Below, piece by piece: positions 1 through 7,845 of a stretch of 24,165 nucleotides of DNA. The notes below the pieces were generated by a model, which saw nothing but the letters and a program-made list of their open reading frames with translations, had not been told where the DNA came from and did no database searches. This DNA is from an uncultured Christensenella sp. (GTDB lineage: Bacteria > Bacillota > Clostridia > Christensenellales > UBA3700): contig CAJTPC010000017.1 in NCBI GenBank assembly GCA_910578245.1, positions 4,953 to 29,117 of the forward strand. The letters run 5' to 3'. The position numbers were made by a program, and so were the translations under genes. Each line of letters begins with the position of its first letter. Position 1 is the first letter of the stretch.

Positions 1-1172
1 ATACTAGAAGTTCGGGAGTAGATTTGTCGGCGTCATTTATCGACGGTCTGTCGACTGCAGGCGGAAGCATAATGGATATGGGCATCATGCCTACGGCGGG
101 CGTAGCGTTTCTTACCCAAAAGCATAACTGCGACTTCGGTATAGTAATAAGCGCGTCTCACAATCCGCCGCAATACAACGGTATCAAGGTCTTTGACAGT
201 CAAGGATATAAGGCCAGCAAGGATTTAGAAAAACTAATAGAGTCAAATATAGGCAAAGATAGTTGTATTAGAGAAAAGGGCGAGCGCGTCAAGTACGCAA
301 AAGGCGAGCAAGAATACGTGGAATTCTTGACGCAAAAAGGCGCAGATCTATCGGGAATGAAGATATTGCTAGATTGCTCCAACGGCGCGTCCGGTAAGAT
401 AGCTCCGCAAGTATTTGAAGCGTTGGGAGCGCACGTGACGGCTATCAATACAAGCTCTGACGGCAGATTTATTAACGAAAACTGCGGAGCGGTCAACGCT
501 GAATTGCTTTGCGAGCAGGCAAAGAATTTTGACGTAACTTTCTCTTTCGACGGCGATGCGGATAGATTGATAGCTCTTGACGAGCAAGGCAATATCGTAG
601 ACGGCGATAAGAATTTGTATATAATTGGCAAATACCTTAAAGGCAAAGACATGCTCAAGGGCAATATAGTCGTTGGTACGAGTATGACGAATATGGGCAT
701 AGAAAAGGCTATAGAGAATTTGGGTATCAAGTTTGTCAGAGAGGACGTAGGAGATAAGTACGTCTTGAGAAGATTGCTTGCAGACGGCGGAATATTAGGC
801 GGTGAAGGATCGGGACATACGATTATGCTAAGCGAAAGTTCTACCGGCGATGGCGTGCAGACTGCGGTTATTCTCGCTAAGATAATCAAAGATAGCAATC
901 AAAAACTCTCTAATCTTGCTCAAGTGGATATTTATCCGCAAATTATTAAGTCGGTTGAGGTCAATGACAAGAGCATAGCTTCTTGCAAGAGCGTAGTCGA
1001 TAAAGTAAAAGAGATTGAAGATAGTTTGCAAGCAAGTGGAAGAGTAATATTAAGACCGTCGGGTACGGAAAACAAGATAAGAGTTATGGTAGAGTGTCAA
1101 GATATGGCGAAGGCGCAAGAATGCGTTGAAGTTTTGACAACCGCTATTAAAATAGAGAGTGACAAAATTTAA
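1..1172 (+). CDS. glmM: Phosphoglucosamine mutase, 3' part (5' end outside window)
   Basis: The enzyme interconverts glucosamine-6-phosphate and glucosamine-1-phosphate in the cytoplasm, feeding UDP-GlcNAc and cell wall synthesis. The reading frame is open from the first base and enters with a D-T-R-S-S-G stretch, the usual start of domain 1, so roughly the first 50-60 residues are missing; an internal TTG at 24 is not the start. Visible family motifs are the phosphoserine loop SASHNP (active serine codon at 156-158), the metal loop FDGDADR (near 546-566), the sugar-binding GEGSGHT (near 801-821) and the C-terminal phosphate loop RPSGTENKIRV (near 1053-1085). These fit GlmM rather than a generic phosphomannomutase, although the two families are related. 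The gene is closed by an intrinsic terminator 25 bases downstream. Confidence 0.93.
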   Translation, partial: TRSSGVDLSASFIDGLSTAGGSIMDMGIMPTAGVAFLTQKHNCDFGIVISASHNPPQYNGIKVFDSQGYKASKDLEKLIESNIGKDSCIREKGERVKYAKGEQEYVEFLTQKGADLSGMKILLDCSNGASGKIAPQVFEALGAHVTAINTSSDGRFINENCGAVNAELLCEQAKNFDVTFSFDGDADRLIALDEQGNIVDGDKNLYIIGKYLKGKDMLKGNIVVGTSMTNMGIEKAIENLGIKFVREDVGDKYVLRRLLADGGILGGEGSGHTIMLSESSTGDGVQTAVILAKIIKDSNQKLSNLAQVDIYPQIIKSVEVNDKSIASCKSVVDKVKEIEDSLQASGRVILRPSGTENKIRVMVECQDMAKAQECVEVLTTAIKIESDKI

Positions 1173-1196
1173 TTTAAGAATGTGATTCATTAGTAT

Positions 1197-1233
1197 AAAA
1201 ACTATGAGAGCTTATTTTCTCATAGTTTTTTTA
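1197..1233 (+). terminator. Rho-independent terminator after glmM
   Basis: A perfect 12-bp stem (arms 1197-1208 and 1218-1229, core AACTATGAGA/TCTCATAGTT) with a 9-base loop ends in a T tract. It separates glmM from the lipoprotein gene downstream. Confidence 0.85.
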
Positions 1234-1242
1234 TTTAATGGG

Positions 1243-1272
1243 TTGTTTTTCTACAAAAGAATATGTTATCAT
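1243..1272 (+). promoter_or_regulatory. Putative sigma-70 promoter of the lipoprotein gene
   Basis: TTGTTT at 1243-1248 and TATCAT at 1267-1272 are separated by 18 bases. It lies just after the glmM terminator and 31 bases before the downstream ATG, where a promoter is needed. Each hexamer is a partial match to consensus. Confidence 0.45.
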
Positions 1273-1303
1273 ATAGTTATTCCAATTAATTAAGAGAGAA
1301 GTT

Positions 1304-2452
1304 ATGAAAAAGATTGTTTTAATTATAACTGCTATAGTATTGACGTGTTGTATGATTTCCGTTTTGGTGGCTTGTAATGGGACGGCGGAGCCGGCTATGG
1401 ATCAAGTTGAAATGAGTTACGACACTACGACCGATTACGGTATTTATTGGTTCGGCGACGATAATTATGATTACGTTAGAAGCGGGAATAATATGGATAC
1501 AAAGTATTTCGACCCCTCCAAACCCACGTTCGTATTTGCGCATGGATGGGAACCTGATTCAGCCAACTCCACTGATGGACTTTTCGAGGACTTTGTCACA
1601 CATAAAGAAACGGTAAGTTATACCGGCGCGTCAAAAAGAGATTACGCTAAGATTTTGAAAGAACAAGGTTACAACGTGGCTTGTCTTAGTTGGTTCTCTT
1701 ACGCTAAGACGCTCGGAAAAAATTTCAAATACATTTGGCTTGAATTTGACGGCGGATATTCGTTGTCCACAAGATTTGCAATGGAACTAGCTCTTGTGTT
1801 GGGAGAGGACTATAAAGGCGATGTTAAAATGGTTGGTCATAGCTATGGCTCTCAACTAGCGTTAGCTACGACTTATCAGCTTGTAAAAATGCAAAAAAAC
1901 AAAAACTTTAGCAACAACCATATCATACCTACGCGTATGACGTTCGCCGACCCTTATTTTGGAGCAATTCAGTTCATAACAGGTTGGCAAAGTATTAGAA
2001 ATAAGAATATTTCGTTTACCAACGAGCCTTTGGATTCAAGAGCGCCAAGCGCATTGTTTGCGGATATTACGAACTACATAGTGACAAATAAGGATATTGC
2101 CGTAGATACGTATTTCGGTATGTCTATCGCTTCAACCTCTTATTACAAATATGACGGTAGCGATTCTAACTTTGAAAAACTTCTCAAGAATACAACTATC
2201 GTAAAAAGCGAAGGCTTGAAGAATAGGTACACCGATCTGAACATACACAATATCGTAAGGGACTGGGTACTTTCAAGTATTGTAGATAACGTCTTGCTTT
2301 ATGACCAAAACAACGACGTAGCGCCTTCGGGAGCGGCAAGCGACGCTCAAATTAAAGCTATGAGAGGTAATTGTTATTACCAAACTTATGAAGGCTTTAA
2401 TTTGAGTAAAGACTCACTTCAACTCATTAATAGAAAAGCGCAGACGTTTTAG
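1304..2452 (+). CDS. Secreted lipoprotein, lipase-like alpha/beta hydrolase
   Basis: The predicted product is a 382-residue lipid-anchored extracytoplasmic hydrolase. Residues 1-23 form a lysine-led hydrophobic signal peptide ending in the lipobox LVAC, so Cys24 would be lipidated. The body has a lipase-type oxyanion segment FAHGW (78-82) and the nucleophile elbow GHSYG with Ser180. The acid could be Asp216 (FADPYF) and the base His315 (NIHN), both inferred by order and context. The layout recalls class-3/pancreatic-type lipases, but the substrate cannot be told from sequence; an esterase or phospholipase is possible. The ATG is preceded by an AGAGAG site. The gene is monocistronic, with a promoter in front and a hairpin terminator behind. 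Confidence 0.75.
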   Translation: MKKIVLIITAIVLTCCMISVLVACNGTAEPAMDQVEMSYDTTTDYGIYWFGDDNYDYVRSGNNMDTKYFDPSKPTFVFAHGWEPDSANSTDGLFEDFVTHKETVSYTGASKRDYAKILKEQGYNVACLSWFSYAKTLGKNFKYIWLEFDGGYSLSTRFAMELALVLGEDYKGDVKMVGHSYGSQLALATTYQLVKMQKNKNFSNNHIIPTRMTFADPYFGAIQFITGWQSIRNKNISFTNEPLDSRAPSALFADITNYIVTNKDIAVDTYFGMSIASTSYYKYDGSDSNFEKLLKNTTIVKSEGLKNRYTDLNIHNIVRDWVLSSIVDNVLLYDQNNDVAPSGAASDAQIKAMRGNCYYQTYEGFNLSKDSLQLINRKAQTF

Positions 2453-2473
2453 AATTTTATCGCGCATACAGCT

Positions 2474-2505
2474 AGAGAGGATACGTAAGAAGTATCCTCT
2501 TTTTG
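2474..2505 (+). terminator. Rho-independent terminator after the lipase-like gene
   Basis: A perfect 9-bp stem AGAGGATAC (2476-2484) / GTATCCTCT (2492-2500) with a 7-base loop is followed directly by a T run. It insulates the arg cluster from upstream transcription. Confidence 0.88.
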
Positions 2506-2532
2506 TATAGTAAAATGAATATTATTCATATA

Positions 2533-2571
2533 AATGCATATTTATGCAAATTATGCGTATAAATATGCAAA
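2533..2571 (+). promoter_or_regulatory. Tandem ARG boxes (ArgR/AhrC operator)
   Basis: Box 1 (2533-2550, AATGCATATTTATGCAAA) matches the ArgR half-site pattern TGNATWWWWATNCA at every constrained position. Box 2 (2554-2571, TGCGTATAAATATGCAAA) has one mismatch. The two 18-base boxes are separated by 3 bases, so centres are 21 bp apart, the spacing known for paired sites bound by an ArgR hexamer. A further palindrome with canonical half-sites but a 3-base centre (TGAATATTATTCA, 2516-2528) lies upstream. A weaker one-mismatch box lies at 2618-2631. A TATAAT at 2579-2584 lies just downstream of box 2, whose position would overlap the -35 region of any promoter there. Arginine-dependent repression of argG and the cluster is inferred; argR is not in the window. 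Confidence 0.8.
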
Positions 2572-2638
2572 AATAACTTATAATTTATAAAAATATTTAA
2601 GAATTGCCAAAAAATTGTGAATAAATATTAAAAAACGC

Positions 2639-2667
2639 TTGCCAAACGTATCGCAGTAGTATATTAT
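2639..2667 (+). promoter_or_regulatory. Candidate argG promoter
   Basis: TTGCCA (2639-2644), a 17-base spacer and TATTAT (2662-2667) stand about 40 bases before the argG start. The whole stretch is very A/T rich, so other candidates exist, such as TATAAT at 2579-2584 next to the ARG boxes, or TTGCCA at 2604-2609 with TATTAA at 2626-2631. Which of them is used cannot be decided by eye. Confidence 0.5.
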
Positions 2668-2705
2668 AATTATATAAAAGTTAAATGCAAAAAGGAGACA
2701 CTGAT

Positions 2706-3923
2706 ATGAGTGATATCAAAAAAGTAGTTTTGGCATATTCGGGTGGACTAGACACATCGATAATTATACCTTGGCTCAAAGAAAATTACGATAATTGCGA
2801 GGTTATAGCCGTAAGCGGTGACGTAGGTCAAGGCACGGAACTAGACGGACTTGAAGAAAAGGCTATCAAGACCGGCGCAAGCAAACTATATATTGAAGAT
2901 TTGACTGATGAATTCGTCGACGATTACGTATTTCCTACCGTCAAGGCGGGCGCAATCTACGAAAACAGATATATGCTCGGCACATCGTTTGCACGTCCTG
3001 TAATTGCCAAGAGAATCGTTGAGATTGCTCTAAAAGAGGGCGCCGACGCAATTTGCCACGGCTGTACAGGCAAGGGTAACGACCAAGTAAGATTTGAACT
3101 TGCCATCAAGGCTTTTGCTCCAAATATGAAGATAATCGCTCCTTGGAGAATATGGGATATTAAGTCTAGGGACGAAGAGATTGATTATGCAGAGGCGCAC
3201 AATATACCTCTCAAAATCAATCGCGAAACCAACTATAGCAAGGATAAGAATATCTGGCACCTCTCGCACGAAGGACTTGATCTTGAAGATCCTGCCAACG
3301 AGCCTATGTATGACAAGATTTTGGAGATGGGAGTAACTCCCGAAAAAGCTCCTGATAAGGCTACTTACGTTACCATTAGCTTTGAAAAGGGCGTACCGGT
3401 AGCTGTAGACGGCAAGAAGATGAAGGGTAGCGACATTGTTCGCAAGCTCAACGAGCTTGGCGGAGCCAACGGTATCGGACTTGCAGACATAGTAGAGAAC
3501 AGACTTGTCGGAATGAAGAGCAGAGGAGTATACGAGACTCCCGGCGGAGCAATTTTGTATCACGCTCATGAAGTTCTCGAAACTTTGTGTCTTGATAAGG
3601 AAACTGCGCACTATAAGCAACAAGTTGCTATCAAGTTTGCAGATTTGGTATACAACGGACAGTGGTTTACACCTCTTCGCGAGGCTTTAAGCGCATTCGT
3701 TGACAGTACTCAGCAAACCGTTACGGGCGACGTAAAACTTAAGCTCTACAAGGGCAATATCACCAATGCCGGCGTAACCAGTCCGTATTCGCTCTATGAC
3801 GAAGATATAGCTACGTTTGCAGAGGACGAAGTATACGACCAAATGGATTCTCAAGGCTTTATCAATCTCTTTGGATTGCCTATCAAGGTTAAGGCTATGA
3901 TGGACGCAAAGCGCAAAAAATAA
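2706..3923 (+). CDS. argG: Argininosuccinate synthase
   Basis: The enzyme joins citrulline and aspartate using ATP to give argininosuccinate, the seventh step of arginine synthesis. The 405-residue product has the normal family length. The N-terminal ATP pyrophosphatase loop AYSGGLDTS is at residues 10-18, and a TSFARPVIAK stretch and a GCTGKGNDQVRFE segment typical of the citrulline/aspartate site follow. An in-frame ATG at 2685 lies upstream of the AAGGAG ribosome site (2691-2696), so the ATG at 2706, eight bases after it, is the better start. It is the first gene of the arg cluster, directly behind the ARG boxes and promoter. Confidence 0.96.
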   Translation: MSDIKKVVLAYSGGLDTSIIIPWLKENYDNCEVIAVSGDVGQGTELDGLEEKAIKTGASKLYIEDLTDEFVDDYVFPTVKAGAIYENRYMLGTSFARPVIAKRIVEIALKEGADAICHGCTGKGNDQVRFELAIKAFAPNMKIIAPWRIWDIKSRDEEIDYAEAHNIPLKINRETNYSKDKNIWHLSHEGLDLEDPANEPMYDKILEMGVTPEKAPDKATYVTISFEKGVPVAVDGKKMKGSDIVRKLNELGGANGIGLADIVENRLVGMKSRGVYETPGGAILYHAHEVLETLCLDKETAHYKQQVAIKFADLVYNGQWFTPLREALSAFVDSTQQTVTGDVKLKLYKGNITNAGVTSPYSLYDEDIATFAEDEVYDQMDSQGFINLFGLPIKVKAMMDAKRKK

Positions 3924-3958
3924 GGCAAAACGAAAACAAATTTTTGATAAACACGGCG

Positions 3959-3993
3959 TAAAGATAGTTACTTTTTTAGGGCAACTATCTTTA
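3959..3993 (+). repeat. Inverted repeat between argG and argH
   Basis: An 11-bp perfect stem (TAAAGATAGTT 3959-3969 / AACTATCTTTA 3983-3993) with a 13-base loop occupies most of the 104-base argG-argH gap. No T run follows the right arm, so it is not a classical terminator. It could be a transcript-stability or processing hairpin, or a weak attenuator. Confidence 0.5.
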
Positions 3994-4027
3994 TCCGTAA
4001 AAATAAAGATAATAAAAAGGGTATATT

Positions 4028-5419
4028 ATGGCAAAGATGTGGCAAGGCAGATTTAGAAAGGAATTGGACAGTAAAGTCAACGACTTCAATTCGTCCATAT
4101 CTTTTGACAGCCGTATGTTTGAAGAAGATATACAAGGAAGTATTATACACGTAAGAATGCTCGGCAAGCAGGGAATAATCAGCAAAGCCGACAGCTTAGC
4201 TATCGCAAAAGAACTTGCAAATATACACGATGACATTATCAGCGGGAAGTTGGAGTTCGATATGAGCGCTGAAGATATTCATATGTTTATCGAGCAAGCG
4301 CTTACGCAAAGACTTGGCGAGGTTGGTAAGAGATTGCACACGGCAAGAAGCCGTAACGACCAAGTTGCGCTTGATTTGAGAATGTACCTTCGCAAAGAGA
4401 TAGACGTTATCGTCGGACTTGTTAAAAAACTCATTGCGTCCCTTGTAAAAAAAGCTGAGGAAAATCTTAATACAGTTATGCCTGGATATACTCACTTGCA
4501 GAGGGCTCAACCTATCACTTTTGCGCATCATCTTATGGCGTACGTCGAGATGTTCAAGAGAGATATGGTAAGATTTTTTAACTGCTTTGACCTTATGAAC
4601 GAATGTCCGCTCGGCTGTGGAGCTTTGGCTACAACGACTTATCCTATCGACAGAGAGTTTACGGCAGAGTATCTAGGCTTTAAGGGACCTATGCAAAATT
4701 CCCTTGACGGAGTGAGCGACAGGGATTATTGCATAGAGCTTGCAAGCGCTATAGCTACTTGCATGATGCATATGTCGCGCCTGTCGGAAGAAGTGGTGAT
4801 GTGGAGCAGCTGGGAGTTTAAGTTTGTCGAGCTTGACGATGCGTACTCAACGGGGTCTAGCATTATGCCACAAAAGAAAAATCCCGATATATGCGAACTC
4901 ATTAGAGGCAAGACGGGAAGATGCGTAGGCAATTTGACGGGTTTGCTCACAATGATGAAAGGACTTCCGCTTGCCTACAACAAGGATATGCAAGAGGACA
5001 AGGAAGCTATATTCGATAGCGTAGATACAATTAAACTTTGCATATCAACTTTGACGCCTATGATTGATACGATGACAGTTGTCAAAGAAAACATGGCAAA
5101 CGCCGGCAAAAAAGGCTTTATCAACGCTACCGATTGCGCAGATTATCTTGTCAAAAAGGGACTTGCTTTTAGAGATGCGTATAAGATTACTGGCACTCTG
5201 GTCGCAACTTGCATAGACAAAGGTTTGACGCTTGACAATTTGCCGATTGAAGAGTATAAGAAATTGAGCGAAAAATTCGACAATGATATTTACGAGGCAA
5301 TTTCTTTGCAAAAATGCATAGGGGGAAGAGCCGTCACCGGCGGACCTGCTCCGCAGGCTGTGGCAAATCATATAGAAAAAATAAAGAATACGGTATTGAA
5401 AGAAGATGAAGAAGATTAA
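4028..5419 (+). CDS. argH: Argininosuccinate lyase
   Basis: The enzyme splits argininosuccinate into arginine and fumarate, the last step of the pathway. The 463 residues match the family length. The fumarase/aspartase superfamily signature GSSIMPQKKNP is at residues 276-286 and carries the catalytic serine. The HTARSRNDQ motif (104-112) and GYTHLQRAQP (153-162, with the conserved Thr-His pair) are also present. An AAAAAGGG site precedes the ATG. The last 14 bases overlap the start of argC, which implies co-translation. Confidence 0.96.
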   Translation: MAKMWQGRFRKELDSKVNDFNSSISFDSRMFEEDIQGSIIHVRMLGKQGIISKADSLAIAKELANIHDDIISGKLEFDMSAEDIHMFIEQALTQRLGEVGKRLHTARSRNDQVALDLRMYLRKEIDVIVGLVKKLIASLVKKAEENLNTVMPGYTHLQRAQPITFAHHLMAYVEMFKRDMVRFFNCFDLMNECPLGCGALATTTYPIDREFTAEYLGFKGPMQNSLDGVSDRDYCIELASAIATCMMHMSRLSEEVVMWSSWEFKFVELDDAYSTGSSIMPQKKNPDICELIRGKTGRCVGNLTGLLTMMKGLPLAYNKDMQEDKEAIFDSVDTIKLCISTLTPMIDTMTVVKENMANAGKKGFINATDCADYLVKKGLAFRDAYKITGTLVATCIDKGLTLDNLPIEEYKKLSEKFDNDIYEAISLQKCIGGRAVTGGPAPQAVANHIEKIKNTVLKEDEED

Positions 5420-6437
5420 AGTAGGAATCATAGGAGCTACGGGATATGCGGGCGTTGAACTTGTCAGACTGCTTGCTTTGCATCCTAGCGTAGAGTTGTC
5501 GGCGTTGTCGTCCGTCAGTTATGAGGGGAAGAAGTTGAGCGAAGTATATCCCAACTTGAAGAATATTTGCGATGAAACGCTTCAAAGCGAAGATATTGTA
5601 GATAAGTGCGACGTTATATTTACGTCCCTACCTCACGGCTTGAGTGAAAAGTTTGCAAGCAAGTGCTTGGCAAAAGGCGTAAAGATGATTGACCTTGGCG
5701 CAGATTTCCGTCTGGACAGCGCAGAAGAATATACCAAGTGGTACGGCAAGAAATACGAGGACGAGGCTTTACATACCAAGTCGGTGTATTGTATACCCGA
5801 ACTTCACAGAGCAAATTATATCGGACAGCCTATAATCGGCAATCCCGGTTGTTATCCCACAAGCATAGCTTTAGGACTTGCTCCCGCTATAGGATTGGCG
5901 ATGGACAATACTATCGTCATAGATTCAAAGTCGGGCGTAACGGGCGCGGGCAGAGGACTTGCCGACAATACTCACTATCCCAACTGTAACGAGGCATTTG
6001 CGCCTTATAAGGTGGCAAGTCACAGACATACCCCTGAGATAGAGCAGACCTTGTCAAAGTTAGTCGGTAAGAAAGTCAACGTTACTTTTGTTCCGCACCT
6101 TTTGCCTGTCAACAGAGGTATAGTTTCGACTATATACTTCAACGTCAATAAGCCTGTTACTGCAAAGCAGTTACACGAGATGTACGTTGATTTCTACAAG
6201 GACGAGAAATTTGTAAGAGTGCTTGAACTTGGCGAAGTCGCTAATTTACGCAACGTCAAATACTCAAATTATTGCGATATATCTTTGCACTTTGACGAGC
6301 ATACCAACAGAGCAATAGTCGTATCCACTATAGACAATATGGTCAAAGGCGCGGCAGGACAGGCAATACAGAATATGAATATAATGTTTGGACTTGAAGA
6401 AACTTGCGGACTTGAATATATCCCGCCGGCTTTCTAA
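5406..6437 (+). CDS. argC: N-acetyl-gamma-glutamyl-phosphate reductase
   Basis: The enzyme reduces N-acetylglutamyl-5-phosphate to the semialdehyde with NADPH, the third step of arginine synthesis. The 343-residue protein starts with the nucleotide-binding GIIGATGYAG loop (residues 7-16) and contains GNPGCYPTS with the catalytic Cys149. The HRHTPEIEQ segment is typical of the family. The ATG lies inside the argH end (14-base overlap), with a purine-rich GAAAGAAG stretch just before it. A gap of 13 bases leads to argJ. Confidence 0.95.
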   Translation: MKKIKVGIIGATGYAGVELVRLLALHPSVELSALSSVSYEGKKLSEVYPNLKNICDETLQSEDIVDKCDVIFTSLPHGLSEKFASKCLAKGVKMIDLGADFRLDSAEEYTKWYGKKYEDEALHTKSVYCIPELHRANYIGQPIIGNPGCYPTSIALGLAPAIGLAMDNTIVIDSKSGVTGAGRGLADNTHYPNCNEAFAPYKVASHRHTPEIEQTLSKLVGKKVNVTFVPHLLPVNRGIVSTIYFNVNKPVTAKQLHEMYVDFYKDEKFVRVLELGEVANLRNVKYSNYCDISLHFDEHTNRAIVVSTIDNMVKGAAGQAIQNMNIMFGLEETCGLEYIPPAF

Positions 6438-6450
6438 AAGAGAGGTAAAT

Positions 6451-7665
6451 ATGAAGAGAATATCAGGTGGCGTGTGCGCTTCAAAGGGTTTTAAGGCCAA
6501 CGGCGTACATTGCGGAATAAGAAAGAATAAAGATAAATTAGACTTGGCGCTTATCACGTGCGACGTACCTTGCGCTGTTGCAAGCGTGTACACGAAAAAT
6601 AAAGTAAAAGGCGCTCCGCTTACCGTAACGAAGAATAATATCTCAGACGGTATTGCGCAAGCCGTAATCTGCAACAGCGGCAATGCCAATACTTGCAACT
6701 TCGATGGAATCGAAAAGGCTCAGATGATGTGCGACCTCGTGGAAAAACATACGGGTATTAAGGCAAGCGACGTAGTAGTAGCGTCTACGGGCGTAATCGG
6801 CGAAACGCTGAATATGCAACCTATTGCGAGCGGAATGTCAAGTCTTGTCGGAGGTTTGTCTACGGACGGCAGTTCCAACGCAGGCAAAGCTATAATGACG
6901 ACTGACAGAGTAAAGAAAGAGATTGCTTACTCATTTGAGATTGACGGCAAGGAGTGTCATATAGGCGGTATCGCTAAAGGTAGCGGTATGATAAACCCAA
7001 ACATGGCTACGCTTTTGTGTTTTGTCACGACTGACGTCAATATATCTAGCGAGATGCTTAGTTTGGCGCTAGGTAAAGTTATTAAGGATACGTTGAATAT
7101 GGTTTGTATTGACGGAGATACTTCCACCAACGATATGTTGAGTATATTATCGTCAGGATTGGCAGGCAATTGCAAGATAACCGATAAGGGAAAGGACTTC
7201 AACGAGTTTTGCAAATGCTTAAAAAAGATTTTGACGCACTTTGCAAAAGAGATAGCCAAGGACGGAGAGGGCGCTACAAAATTGCTAGAGTGTAAAGTCG
7301 TTAAGGCAAAGAATACCAAATCCGCTAAGTCGATAGCGCAATCGGTAATATCCTCTTCGCTTGTCAAAACCGCAATTTTTGCTTCCGATGCGAACTGGGG
7401 CAGAATACTATGCGCTATAGGTTATACCGATGAGAAGTTCGACATTAGCAAAATCGACGTAGACCTTAAGTCGAGAGTAGGAATGATACGCGTCTGCGAA
7501 AACGGCGCAGGCATTCCGTTCGAAGAGGACGTTGCGACTAAAATACTCTCTGAAGACGAGGTGTGCATCATAGTCACTTGTAATTGCGGTGGAGCAAAGG
7601 CTACAGCATGGGGTTGCGATTTGACTTATGAGTATGTGAGGATAAATGCCGACTACCGCACCTGA
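6451..7665 (+). CDS. argJ: Glutamate N-acetyltransferase / ornithine acetyltransferase
   Basis: ArgJ moves the acetyl group from N-acetylornithine to glutamate and, in bifunctional members, can also make acetylglutamate from acetyl-CoA, so arginine synthesis runs as a cycle. The 404-residue precursor contains GMINPNMATLLCF. By family knowledge it self-cleaves before Thr187 (Ala186-Thr187), giving alpha and beta chains. CIDGDTSTND and the C-terminal INADYRT ending are characteristic. The frame is open upstream into argC, but the ATG at 6451 follows an AGAGAGGT site and matches the family N-terminus. Whether it is mono- or bifunctional cannot be read from the sequence, but no separate argA or argE is present here. 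Confidence 0.95.
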   Translation: MKRISGGVCASKGFKANGVHCGIRKNKDKLDLALITCDVPCAVASVYTKNKVKGAPLTVTKNNISDGIAQAVICNSGNANTCNFDGIEKAQMMCDLVEKHTGIKASDVVVASTGVIGETLNMQPIASGMSSLVGGLSTDGSSNAGKAIMTTDRVKKEIAYSFEIDGKECHIGGIAKGSGMINPNMATLLCFVTTDVNISSEMLSLALGKVIKDTLNMVCIDGDTSTNDMLSILSSGLAGNCKITDKGKDFNEFCKCLKKILTHFAKEIAKDGEGATKLLECKVVKAKNTKSAKSIAQSVISSSLVKTAIFASDANWGRILCAIGYTDEKFDISKIDVDLKSRVGMIRVCENGAGIPFEEDVATKILSEDEVCIIVTCNCGGAKATAWGCDLTYEYVRINADYRT

Positions 7666-7788
7666 GAGCGTATATCAGCCGTATTTTGCCCTAACGTCAG
7701 GACTTGAGAAGTCGACGTGTACATATAGTACACTTGGCGACTTCATCTCGCCCTCGCACAGACAAAAATACAACTAATCTCCGCGCTC
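7666..7788 (-). repeat. Nested inverted-repeat element between argJ and argB
   Basis: About 123 bases in the only large gap inside the arg cluster form nested arms: GAGCG (7666-7670)/CGCTC (7784-7788), GTATTTT (7681-7687)/AAAATAC (7765-7771), GAAGTCG (7708-7714)/CGACTTC (7738-7744) and GTGTAC (7717-7722)/GTACAC (7728-7733) with an ATATA loop. No T tract follows and there is no open frame. Several mismatches in the outer arm are C-A on this strand and become G-U in a minus-strand transcript, hence the strand given. It looks like a palindromic intergenic repeat or structured RNA; its identity is unknown. Confidence 0.55.
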
Positions 7789-7845
7789 ATGATACTAACA
7801 AGCAGATAATAAATATAAACAGCTAATACAATAAGGAGAAGGACA

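Noticed and set aside
24..1172. glmM start at the TTG at 24
   Set aside because: The frame is open to the window edge and the upstream residues D-T-R-S-S-G belong to the conserved domain, so the gene is truncated by the window rather than starting here.
2685..2705. argG start at ATG 2685
   Set aside because: This start lies before the AAGGAG site that serves the ATG at 2706, and the extra seven residues do not belong to the family.
6388..6450. argJ starting inside argC
   Set aside because: No ribosome site; the 6451 ATG has a good site and the family N-terminus.
7666..7845. Another T-box or a known metabolite riboswitch in front of argB
   Set aside because: No AGGTGGNACCGCG core or other riboswitch signature, and no terminator T tract next to argB.
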